DNA of 64,000 nt from Romanomermis culicivorax (lineage: Eukaryota > Nematoda > Enoplea > Mermithida > Mermithidae). Positions 31,640 to 42,673 of this stretch are shown one piece after another. The notes under the pieces were generated by a model. It was not told the origin of the DNA, did no database searches, and saw only the letters and a program-made list of their open reading frames with translations. The number at the start of each line of letters is the position of its first letter. Position 1 is the stretch's first letter. The stretch covers positions 806,001 through 870,000 of the forward strand of contig CAWUHX010000015.1 in NCBI GenBank assembly GCA_963922205.1. The letters run 5' to 3'. The position numbers and the translations under genes are program-made.

Positions 31640-33172
31640 TTATCCGGGCATTTCGAAGCATTAGACAATACAGTAGTAATTATTTCCTACAGTAAGACAG
31701 TATTCGTAGAAAGCAAACTGGAAATCCCCTCCAAGGAAACATTGAGCGATACATTTGTACAAATACAGTGTGAAGCAAAAATTGAAGCATTTAAGCAGAA
31801 ATCCCAGCGTAAACCAAGAATGACCCACCAAATGCAAGATCATTTAGGAGAAATCGTTGGAGAACAAATGATTTATTTTCAGAACATTTTCGTACTCTGC
31901 GCACACAATTGAATCAGAATACAGTAAACCCTACCCTAATAGACGATCTAAGAACAGCAAACATTCGTAATAACATGGTAAATAGTTTTTACGCAAAACC
32001 TACAGTATTCACGGGCGGCGTGACCCAACATTTTGGTGAATGGAATAAATGTTTAGAACAATTCATTGCACTTAAAGGCATGAAAGATACAGACATACAG
32101 TTAAAGTTGGCATATTTAGAGATTCATTCAGGAGGAGCCGCATTAGCAAAATTCAAAAGTCTAGCCAATTCCGAAAACCCTCCCAACACATACGAGCAGT
32201 ATAAAATAGCAATGCAGGCCTTTTTCTCAAACAATCGAGATAATGAGCTACATCAACAATTTTTACGCGAGAGAAAACAAAAGTGATCAGAAACGGTAAC
32301 TGAATTCTTGTTTTATCTAGAACACCTCCCAACCCTCGCCTACCGTAACTTTAACACAGACGCACGAGAAATGATCATAAAATCCCTCTTTGTAGAAGGC
32401 ATGCAAAACGAAATTAGGGAAGCAATTAAGTATAGACGGTTCACAACTCTAAAAGAAATGTCAGACGAAGCAGCATACATTGAACAGCAAATCCTTAGAA
32501 ATGAGTTAAAGTCCAATGCCCTTCCATTTATACCCCCAAAACCCGAACCCACCTTTTCCCTAACCAAAAATACAGACCAACAGGACCTTTTACATCAATT
32601 AGAACAGCAAGTAAAAGATTTACATTTGCAGATCAAACAAAAATCCCAACCTCCACAACAGAGTAACTACAACAGTATCAGTAACAATACTTTGAGTAGG
32701 AACAATGCTTACAGGAACAATACTACCCCTAGGCAACTCACATGCTTCCAGTGTGGACAACTTGAACACTTAACTCGCAATTCTAAATCAGTAGGCACCC
32801 GAAAATCATGTGAAATCTGTTTTGGTAATAATCACAGTACATGTGATTGTAAAAGTTGATGCATCCACTGCTCCCAAACAGGACTTAGATCTGATAACTG
32901 CCTTTCAAAACCCTACTCAAATTTTCAATGTTTTCTATGCAAGCAGAGAGGTCCTACAAGCAGGTACTGTCCAAATCAACAGAGTCGTAAAATTCAAAAT
33001 TGCATTGAGTGCAGGCAACCCCAACCCCTAATGGACATTGATGACCCTGCATTCTACTCAACATTACCCGCCATAACTAATGGCCCTCAGACTACTTTAG
33101 GAACCATTATGCCCACTACCCACGGACGTAGTCAGGAGGAGTATGTCCTCGACCTGGACCTACCTCATTAGT
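31640..33172 (+). pseudogene. gag of element 2 with zinc-knuckle array (broken)
   Basis: The N-terminal part is open in frame 2 to about 31914 and continues in frame 1 from about 31880, so a frameshift lies there. Frame 1 is then interrupted by TGA at 32284-32286, TGA at 32857-32859 and a TAG at about 33170. The main block (31909-32560) is a helical, Gln/Lys-rich retrotransposon gag-like region. Nearer the end are at least four CCHC-type knuckles or derivatives: one with its last Cys replaced (32746 onward), one complete (CEICFGNNHSTCDC), and two whose His is replaced. Such knuckles bind RNA in the particle. Confidence 0.8.
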
Positions 33173-33573
33173 GCGCCATGTCACCACCCCCCACACCCAA
33201 AGACGCCAAAGTCGAAAAATTGCCACCCATCATCCTGGCAAACTACAAGATCCCCTGAAAACAAGACACTAAATCGCCCACCGCCCCTGAGACACCATCC
33301 AAAACAGGCTGTAACTTGTTGTCCCTTCTCCACAGCCTGACCCCTGAACGTTACAGATTCCGCCCCCGCCAAACATTATTACCGACCCCGACAAGTAAGC
33401 AAATCCTAACCCCATCCCATGACTCAACTTCTATACTTTTACAGACTGTTTAGATCACAAACCGGCAACCCCCTCAGTTCAAAATCGCAAAACAACAACA
33501 GTTGCCACGCCAAACCAGCCAGAGTGGAAAAATACAGTGCCCCGCCACCTCCAATAAAACATTGTATTGGCCG

Positions 33574-35455
33574 ATGTTTTGTATTTTTTTTTGTATAATA
33601 ATCCCCACATCATGTAGTGCCCAATTTCAGATCTGTGGAACTTCATTGAGGGGTCATTCTGTAAGCATACCAAAACTTTTATCATGCATACCCCTTCCAC
33701 AATAGACAAACCGGTACAGACATTCGGAAAAATCTATATCCCCTCCACTAAACCTCACATAACAGATGCATACAAATGCAGAGTTCGCAAACGGAAAATT
33801 TGTACTAATACAGGATTTTTGGCTCAAAAGGTATTGTCTTTGACCAAACCGAAATGCAAAATCTAACCCCGCATGTTTGTAAGGCAATCCTTATCAACAA
33901 AGAACACAACCTTCAAAAATTATATGAAACTCAACCAGGATTTTGGTCAACAAACAACTCCCTAAGCGTAGAATATACATGGTGTTGTACAGACCACTGT
34001 ACGTCAGTCACTAATGTCATCATAGAAATAGGACAAATAGCATCTTGGAATGGAAAATCTATGACAGGTACATTAGGTGACCTGGGGTCATGCAAACCGA
34101 CATCAGGTCATTGTGTAACAGCAGACGGGTCCATTATCTTGAATGAAACAGCATTCAAAAACTTATGCCCTTTCGAATACAAAAATACACATCCTATAAA
34201 ACTGACACAAACCCACATGATAATAGAAGAGCTACAAGGTGCATTCTCCGTCAAAAGTACACTCTTTTCGAACCCCAACTGCCCAGAAATCCAAGACAGC
34301 ATCCTAACCGAACAATGCATTGTTGTCCAGCTAGATAAAAGCACCCCACATCGTAACGCCTTTTTAATCCCAAAAACCAATGAAACTCATACTACACTAT
34401 ACGATTTTGATGATTTTGAACCCATTAATGCAAAACTAAACTATCTAGCAGATAAAATCCAGGAATTCAAAATCCAAAATTTCAAAAACGTTTGGAGTGA
34501 ATTATGCAGACAGGCACAGCGTCACCTTGACCTAGTATGGCAAATTTTAACCCTTGATGCAACCCTTGGGGTGCGTGCATTCCTACAACGAACTGACATA
34601 ATAGCAGAATTCAGAGGAGATGCCCTCACAGTCTGGCCCTTTAAACAAGTAAATGCATCGAAAGTCTTTTACAACCATAAAATCAACAAAACATGCTACA
34701 AACTTTTACCTATTCTGGTAGGAACCGAACTCATGTTTTCGAACCCAGGAGGAAACAATTAGACCCCTTTCTCACAAACCCTCGACTGCCATCACATGCA
34801 TGTAGCCCTTTACAAACTGAATAATACATGGGTCAGTGAAACAGGATCCCCGCATGTCACAAACCCACCCTTAGAAATCGTCTGGAACCAAAATTTCTCT
34901 CTTCTCCATTTTAACACTCCAGCAATTTTTCATGATCAACTCGCAACAATTTTGACAAACTTACTCTTTTTGAAACAATACATTTATAAAACTCATGCAC
35001 TCAAAAACGTTGTTAAAAAACTCATCAATTACACTGCCCAAATGTCTCTCAACTCGGATACAGTTTACAACATGATCTCAGGCAGTGGCCAAGCAATCGG
35101 AAATACCCTCTCTGGCGCCAGTCAAGGCATAGAACATGTAATAACTGGTACCACTCAAAGCCTCACAGACGGATTAAATAATTTACTCAAAGGACCCCTA
35201 CAAATCATTATTAATCTAGCCATTATTACTGTAGTCATTGCAGGCATCTTTTACTCTTTTCTTATTCTTCCGAAATATTTCCGTTTCCCAAAGCAACAGG
35301 TCACAAATGAACATGCGTACGAAATACCATCACACAACAGACGCTTACATGAGACCATTTCCCCATCATTCGGCCATGCTCTCTTGGAATTAGCTAATCC
35401 TCGTGGGGCACAAACACAGCAGAAATACGTCCTTGTCGATATTGACACCCCCTGA
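33574..35455 (+). pseudogene. Envelope-like glycoprotein of element 2 (broken)
   Basis: An ATG at 33574 is followed by a short hydrophobic leader typical of a signal peptide, in frame 1. The gene then shifts to frame 3 (about 33684-33866) and frame 2 (33854 onward). In frame 2 there is a TAG at 34760-34762 and the final TGA at 35453-35455. The ectodomain is Cys-rich with several N-glycosylation sequons. One membrane segment lies at about 35205-35280, followed by a tail of about 58 residues. From 34420 on it aligns with the envelope-like ORF of element 1, but it lacks that ORF's extra retropepsin-like domain and Arg/Ser tail. Its place between gag and pol is unusual. A class III or chuvirus-like fold is a guess from layout only. 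Confidence 0.7.
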
Positions 35456-38400
35456 ACTCCTGCAATTGAACTCATTAATGAAATTCACCAATCTGGATCA
35501 AACAAACCACCCCAGAATGTACCTGAGAAACATACCCCTCACATTCCAATCACACTTAATGGCACACTAATCACAAAAGGCATGATTGACACTGGAGCAG
35601 TCTACTCACTCATTGATTCACGAATACCTCAAATTCTACAGTTAGACATGAAACCCCCGCTTGTCCAAGCCAAAGCAGCAAATAACCTCCTGATTCACTT
35701 TGTAGGAACAACTTTTGTTACAGTAACAGCCCAAACTATACAGGAAACAATAATGGTTCATGTCCAAAAAGATTGCACAGCAGATGTCCTTCTAGGCAAA
35801 AACTTTCTCAGTCGATTTTCAGAATACACTATCAACAATCAAAAGCCCCAAGTCAAATTTGGCAATGTTATACTACCTTGTGATTGCCTAGAATATAGCC
35901 CCCTTTCGACCCCTGGTGGAACTTATTTAGACGAAAAATTAGAATTACCACCCTGTACAGTAACCAAATTTACTGTGCCCTTGCCCAAATCGTACCTACA
36001 AGTTAAACAGCTTGAATTTACTCCGAAACCCAAACAGAATCCCACAGTTCATTTCCTAGCTTGTGTCTCTGAAAACCAAAACAGTCGCATATGCATATCA
36101 GTCCTAAACACACAAGACACGCCCTAAACTCTTTACCCTGGAACATGCATCGGTACCGTCTCCTGTTACATCCCATAACAAGATGCTTCTACTAAAGTAA
36201 CCCCCTCCACGCAAAACCAGCCAAACCTTTTTGATGCATTCACATGGTTAAAAGAAAACGTTAATTTAACCTCCAGTGACCTCACAGAAACTGAAGAAAC
36301 TCAACTTCTAAAGCGCCCTATCGAAGTACCCTATATGATATGCTAAATCCAAAATGGACGTAGGTAGAACCACCCTTGTTTCACATGCAATTGACACCAA
36401 TGGCTCCCAACCCCTATGCAGGCACCTTTTTCGTACCTCCCCAAAGGAAAAGCAAATCATACAAGCAGAAGTTGAGCAACTCGCAGCAGCAGGTGTCATA
36501 ATCCAGAGCAATTCTCCATGGTGCACCAATACAGTTTTAGTCCCCAAAAAAGATGGAGGCCATTTTTTATGCATTGATTTTAGAGGCCTCAGTAAAGTAA
36601 CCAAAAAAGATACCTATCCCCTGCCCTGCATAGACAAAATTCTAGACACCCTGCGTGGAATGAAATATTTTACATCTCTTGACCAATCCAATGCTTATTA
36701 TTCCATTCCAATTGCACAAGCAGACAGAGAAAAAACTGCCCTTAATTGCTCAGCCGGACAATACCAGTTTAACTATCTCCCCTTTGGACTCACCAACGCC
36801 CCAGCCACATTCCAAAGGTTAATGGATGTTATCCTCTCGGGATTGCAATGGAACACATGCCTTGTCTATCTGGACGATGTTTTAATCTTCGCAGACTCCC
36901 ATGCCTAAATGCTGGAATGTTTAGACACGATTCTTGCCCGGTTCTCACAAGCAGGCCTTAAACTAAACATACAAAAATGCAAATTCTGCCAGCCCCAAGT
37001 CCAAAACTTAGGCCATGTCATTTCTCAGCAAGGCATTTCACCAGACCCCAATAAGGTACAGTCCATTTATGACATCTTCACCCCCAAAAGCTCCAAAGAA
37101 GTCAAGTCATTCCTTGGCCTACCCTCTTATTATCGTAGATTCATCCCAAATTGCTCCCAAATTTCTAGCCCACTCACAGCCCTACTCAAAAAGAATTGGG
37201 AATTTTCATGGGGGCCTGAACAGCAAAATGCATTCACTAAACTAAAAGAATTGCTCATTCATGCCCCTATACTGCAGCATCCCGATTTCACCAAACCATT
37301 CATTCTGCAAACTGACCCCTCAAAACTCGGAATCGGTGCCATCCTCAGCCAATTAGACAGTAAAGGTCAGGATGGCACCATCGCTTTTGGAAGCCGCACA
37401 TTGAAACCCACAGAACGCAACTACCCCATAACTGAGTTGGAAACCCTTGCAGTAGTTGAGTTTGTCAAGTATTTCCGCCCCTATCTTTTCCAGCAACATG
37501 TCATTGTACACATTGACCATACTGCAGTTCAGGCAGTCTTACAGAAGGAAAACCCGTCCCCTCGCATTGCCCCTTGGGGATTAGCCCTCTCCGGTATTCA
37601 GCTAGACATTCGACCTAAGAAAGGCACTGCTAACTGCAATGCAGATGCTATATCTCGATTCCCCTCAGAGACAGTGAAGCAATCCTTTGATATTAAGCAA
37701 CTCGAAACCTGCCCTGAAATATCCACCATCAATTCTGTTCTTGAAGCTGAAGCAACTGAACAAGAAGACCAACAGAAAAATTTTGCTGAACTTCAATGCA
37801 CTGACCCAACTGTCAAAAGTATTTTAGCAAAAATCACCAAAAAACACCCCCTTACTATGGTCAAATTTGCAGTGCATCAAAACATCCTCTTTCATATAGT
37901 CAACAAACAGGCAAAACTCTACATCCCCAAGTCACAAGTCCAGCATCTCATTGCCTCTCACCATGACAGCAAATTCACAGGTCATTTCGCTGCCAGGAAA
38001 ACTATACACCTGCTCCAGCAAAAATACTTCTGGCCCCAAATGAGCCGTGATATCAAACGTTACTGCAAAACTTGCCACCCATGCCAGACACAGAAAGCCC
38101 TCCGGCACAAAATACATGCGAATCTGGTACCAATTCGGCCGACTGGCCCATTTGATAGAGTCGGTGTTGATTGCATGTGGCCGTTACACCTAACTGAAGA
38201 CGACAACCGATTCATTGTCGTTTTCATTGACTATTTCACCAAGTATGTGGAGGCATTTCAGACCCCTGATATCACTGCAGCCACTGTCCCCAAATTATTG
38301 GTAACCAAAATCGTTTGCTGCCATGGCTCCCCAAAAATCATCCATTGTGATCGTGGCTCCGATTTTGTATCCGATCTCTTTTCAGGGATCACTAGTTTAT

Positions 38401-39041
38401 GCAATACTCAAAAAACTCATACCACCCCATACCATGCCATTGCCAATAGGGAAGTTGAGCGTTGCAACCAGACCCTAGCCACCCGTATCCACATGTACAT
38501 CAATTCAAATCACACTGATTGGGATACTTATCTACCCTATGCCGTTTTTTCAATCAACATTCATAAGAATGATAGCACCTCGTATCCCCCATTTGAATTG
38601 CTCCACGGTAGACAAGCTGATCTTCCATCAGATGCAGCCTTAAATTTTTTCCCCAGGTCTCACATGGTTGATTTAGACGATTATGCCCTTCGTGTAAAAT
38701 CGCATTCTACAGAAGCACTCTCAACCATGCAGAAAAGCTTACAAAAAGCCCAAGACCACTACACCCATCAGTATAACAAGCATGCTCAGAACATCCATTA
38801 CAAGGCCGGTGATCTTATTCTCTACAAAAATCATTCGTGTAAACAAGGGTTGACTCCCAAATTCCTCCCTCAACAAAACGGCCCCTATACAGTTACACAT
38901 TTCATGTACCCCAAGGTTACACTCAAACACCCCCATAAGAATATCACATTTACAGTACATGTAAACGAGACAACCCCGTTCTACCCTCCAAAAGCACCTA
39001 TCGAAACTGCCCCCATCCCTCCTCAACCTGGAAAGCCTTGA
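35456..39041 (+). pseudogene. pol of element 2: PR-RT-RH-IN (broken)
   Basis: Frame 2 is open directly after the TGA at 35453. The protease has Asp-Thr-Gly at about 35588. The frame meets TAA at 36125 and again about 50 bp on, then shifts to frame 3 before 36354. RT contains TSLDQSNAYYSIPI and a YLDD box at about 36868. A TAA at 36906-36908 stands where element 1 has a Gln codon. From 36909 to 39041 the rest of RT, RNase H (QTDPS, ITELET, HIDHT, NADAISR) and integrase (HHCC zinc domain at about 37960-38090, DDE core, GPY motif at about 38880) is uninterrupted. In the third catalytic block the Glu is retained (REVERCNQT). Confidence 0.88.
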
Positions 39042-39060
39042 ACGAGGACGTTCAACTCCA

Positions 39061-39072
39061 GAAGGAGGGAAA
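39061..39072 (+). promoter_or_regulatory. Polypurine tract of element 2
   Basis: GAAGGAGGGAAA directly precedes the 3' LTR start TGTAAC at 39073, as expected for the plus-strand primer. Confidence 0.85.
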
Positions 39073-39973
39073 TGTAACGTACCTGCTAAAGCAGTACTGT
39101 AAATATATAGCATACTGTATGTGATAGATGATTATTAAATATTATTTCATTTCCGTATTTTATCGTCTCAAGGGTGTCTGGGAGTCACACCCAAACATTC
39201 CTATAAAATTATGTGAAGTACTTTATTTTGATCCGTTCACACCCCGGTAGCCCAATTAAGATGCCCCAATTAATTTGCACAAACGGCAGCTGGTCCCCTA
39301 GAACCTACACTAAACCACACATTCCACAGCTACCGTAATCCCCCCTAAAAATCGTAAACAACACCTGCACACAGTAAAATAAGTAAAAGCCCCGCCGGAC
39401 AGTAGTCTCAAGTGCAACGGTAGTGACGGCCCCCACAAAACATGTGTATACAGAGAAACCGATACAGGAAGCATGCACAGAAGCACAGAGGTGTTGCTAA
39501 GCCCACCGAAGGAAACAAGCAAGACACGAAAAGCATACTGGGATAGAAAAGGGTTAAAGCGCATGACTAAGTAAGCATGAAAAGCAAAGCAATAAGCGAT
39601 GATTGGCAGAAGAAGATGGACAGAAGCAGGACCTCCCGCGACGCCTAGGGAGTGGCCAAAAACGTTGTATTTAAAGAGAAGCAAAGCATGATTTTTGTCA
39701 TTATTATTCATAGTTTTTAAGTTCGTTGTTCACAATCGTCTCATAATTTGCAAGTGCCGTTTTTTACGAAAGCAGTTAAACCGAGGCTGTTCATTATTTG
39801 CAAGCTGAGACCGCATTGTTTCGTTTATTGTTGTTGATGTCTCAAAGCAGCCGTCGATTCGTTTCCGTATTGCCCCCGTATTGTTAAATCGCCCCGTCTT
39901 CCCCGCTCTGTTGTAGCCGTATCAACCGTCCAATTGGTTAAAGTAAAGTGCTTCACAAAATCTGGTCGTTACA
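39073..39973 (+). mobile_element. 3' LTR of element 2
   Basis: It has the same 901-bp length and TGTAAC/GTTACA ends as the 5' LTR. There are about eight differences in the first 100 bp and fewer later on. It is followed by CTCC. Confidence 0.93.
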
Positions 39974-39977
39974 CTCC

Positions 39978-40949
39978 CCCAAAAATATGAACATGCGCTT
40001 TATGCTTTCAATGAACGTCAATAAATATCTTTAGAAATAGAAAACAAAAATACTATCTATAGGTCAACTCACAGAACAGGAGCACTTTCAATGCCCTCAA
40101 CAATGTTACTTTCCAATGAATTTGTGCTATTCCTTCAAACTATTACATGCTTTTATTTTCGCATTCTCATCAATTCTCCAGAAATTAAGATGAAGTTTGG
40201 GGTCAACGAATAAACATTGCTATGACCATGCCATCGTAAGCCATGGCCAACGTTATGGCATTGATGAAGAAGAATGTTTGAATTCACAACAGTTCCAAAG
40301 CGTTTCAGTTTACAAAACTGAAACAGAAAAAACCAATAAATCAATTCGTTGCAGATGGGTACTCAAGTAATTTGCAGATTAAACGTGACTTTTCGAAGAG
40401 GAAATTAGATTGTTGTTATTGGTCATTGATGTAGATAATTATCTTTTGACGCTCCATCAAATTCCAAGGTGGAAACGTTTTGAGCACCTACAACGACCTA
40501 TCGTACGAGAATTTCAAGGCCTATTTGGTTCTATTATAGCTTTTTGTACCGAGCTTTCTTACATCGTCATGAGGTGAAAACGCACACATCCTCACACAGA
40601 TTCTCGTCCACCTAACTAGGTTTCGGTCGATTTTTCTTGTGAATTACAGTTCGGTTGGATTTTTCAGTCAAATTTTATGTACTTTCTATCCCATAAACGG
40701 CTTCTCGAAATCACTATTTGTTTCCGGATTTTTGTTCTTCGTATAGATTATGCAAAAAGCTTCTATTTTTGGATCAATAATTCATGAACGAACAAGCAAA
40801 TAGTGCGACATAAAAGTATTCATTTATCTATATCTTGCAATGATTGCTAGATTTTGTATATTCGCGATACTATTTTACTGTATATGTAAACGAACAAACG
40901 GACTCCCGGGAGAAGTTGTGAGGACCATTTTTGTTAAATAACTTTTATC
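39978..40949. other. Intergenic with a small receptor relic
   Basis: AT-rich sequence. Apart from the receptor-like fragment at 40236-40295 and a TTTCAGTTTACAAAACTGAAA palindrome at about 40303-40323, nothing is recognisable. Confidence 0.4.
40236..40295 (+). pseudogene. Relic of the seven-transmembrane receptor C-terminal region
   Basis: About 55 bp match the stretch at 27557-27612 of the receptor gene, including an identical TTGATGAAGAAGAAT core that encodes LMKKN after segment seven. A TGA replaces an arginine codon. The similarity fades upstream, so this is only a fragment of a duplicated or related receptor gene. Confidence 0.5.
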
Positions 40950-41192
40950 TAGTCTGTTTTTCTTGAAATATTTCAAAATAATAAAATTGGAAAACAAGTA
41001 CTATTTCAGATTATCAAGATTTTTAGCCAAACCGAATGCCATATAGATCTGAAAACTTACGAGCATACTCGACTAAACTTTTACAATTTTTTAAGTAGAT
41101 AATTTCAAGTCGAGAGTTTGTGCAAACGATTTGAACGACAGCTAATTTTCGACGATTTTTACTCTACAAGCACTTTATAAAAAACAGACTAT
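40950..41192 (+). mobile_element. Tc1/mariner-type MITE, copy 3
   Basis: Ends TAGTCTGTTTTTCTTGAAAT and CACTTTATAAAAAACAGACTA. The interior has GGAAAACAAGTACTATTTCAGAT and GAGCATACTCGACTAA. One of the best-preserved copies. Confidence 0.75.
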
Positions 41193-41562
41193 AGAGGATG
41201 AAACCAGGATGCTATTTTTCATTTCTGGTATAGTTTGCAAGACCACACGTCAAAGCTACATTTGGAACGCATAGTAAATATATGCTGAACATAATGGATA
41301 TCAGAGGGTCAGATATTTTGATACACTATCTCCTTTACCATATATTATACGCAGAAATTCGTTCAATACTTTGAGCACAAATCACTTGCACGTGTTTTAA
41401 AAGAAAAAGTACATAGGGCCTTAACAGGCTTGTATAGACAGCTTTGGAAATAACTATTATTTTTGTCCGTTTTCCATTCAGAAGTACGCTATAAAAATCA
41501 AAATTATGGGTACCAAACAGTGCTTCACTTGCAGTTATAAGTTGATACTAGTTAGAAACTAT

Positions 41563-41690
41563 TCTCCATTCATTTTAAAATGACCGATGCAGCGATCCCA
41601 TGAAAGTAAGTTCAGCGCAGAAAAACTGGTAAAGTTTATTACAGCAATGAATGAACAAAATCTTTTATCCATGAGCGGTAAACACAACAT
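41563..41690 (+). repeat. Dispersed copy of the 8531-8919 repeat arm
   Basis: It shares ATTCATTTT(A/G)AAATG, CGATGCAG(C/T)GATCCCA and AAGTTCA(A/G)C with the left arm at about 8583-8690. It is a single arm, without the inverted partner. Confidence 0.65.
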
Positions 41691-42370
41691 GTGATAAATA
41701 TACCTCGTAAATGATCAAAATTTCTGACAGTTCTATCAAAATCAAAAGTGAATAAGAAACGTAGTCTTTGTATGATTTTGGCCTTCCCATTGTCGTGGAG
41801 AAATTCATAGTTTTTCTACAGTATAGAGTTTTGCAATCCGTGAAAATTGAATATCAACTTGAACCATTTTCTTTGGTTCTCGATGCGTCTTTAAGTCATT
41901 TCAAAGTAAGCGGAATCTGCGGTAACAGCAGTAGCAAAGCCAAACGGAAGGTAGCCATTTTTTCCAAATGGGCATTGATGACCAATATGCAGATGAAAAA
42001 TCGGTGGCTGTGTGTCAAAAGCTAACTTGTGTTCAATGAAACCTAGAAAATTTGTATGTTTTCATAGCAGACTAATAGATATGCTAAGGGTCTAGATCAT
42101 GCCACTTTGTATACGTTAAAACTTGGGGAGTATGATAAAACCAAGAATGTGCTCTGGTAACATCTATCCTAACAGCAACTCTACCAAGCAGCTACTGTCT
42201 TTTAACATATAGCTTCAGAACCCTAATTTAAAATATTTTATGAAGTTTTGAACTCTGATAAAATCACGGAAAATTCCGATATCTGATTATATGATCAAAT
42301 CGCTGCTTTTCATTTCTTATATCTTGCTGTTTTCATCGCCGAGACCAATTTGAAATTGAATGAACTAGAA

Positions 42371-42525
42371 TAATCTGTCTTAATACAAAATAAAAGTGGA
42401 AATCAAGTACTATTACGTATTTTATGTGATTTTCGGCAATTTCAAATATACGTAGGGCTGAAAATTAGCGAGCATACTAACCTAAACTCCAACAATATTG
42501 TGTAAAAGGTTTTATAGAGCTTTGT
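42371..42525 (+). mobile_element. Tc1/mariner-type MITE, partial copy 4
   Basis: It keeps AATCAAGTACTATTACGTATTTTATGTGATTTTC and GCGAGCATACTAACCTAAAC of the family, but the right end is missing. It lies just upstream of the first protease-homologue exon. Confidence 0.6.
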
Positions 42526-42673
42526 GGTAAAGCAAAGTAGATCAAAAAAATGTTCTACATTTTTTATTTTCGCTGGGGATTATAGCATTGACAGGTGAAT
42601 AATCCAACATTCAACATCGGAAAGGCACATTTAGAATGTTCAGAATTAGTAACGTATTCAAGTTGTCTTACAG

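Larger units (their letters stand above)
30676..39973 (+). mobile_element. Element 2: complete Ty3/gypsy-type LTR retrotransposon, degenerate
   Basis: Two 901-bp LTRs (30676-31576 and 39073-39973) bracket the order gag, envelope-like, protease, RT, RNase H, integrase. CTCC flanks the element on both sides (30672-30675 and 39974-39977). The LTRs differ by several percent, and the internal genes carry multiple stops and frameshifts, so the copy is old and inactive. It is a divergent relative of element 1 and shows the same placement of the envelope-like gene ahead of pol. Confidence 0.93.

Noticed and set aside
4738-36908. Reassignment of TAA/TAG to glutamine in this organism
   Set aside because: Stops at Gln positions occur only in decayed retroelement genes. 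The receptor ends normally, and ordinary C-to-T mutation explains them.
41768-42025. First exon of protease homologue A (with a CGNSSSKAKRK segment before a GTAGCC)
   Set aside because: It could be a pro-region, but the N-terminus is not a signal peptide, the donor is weak and homologue B offers no counterpart.
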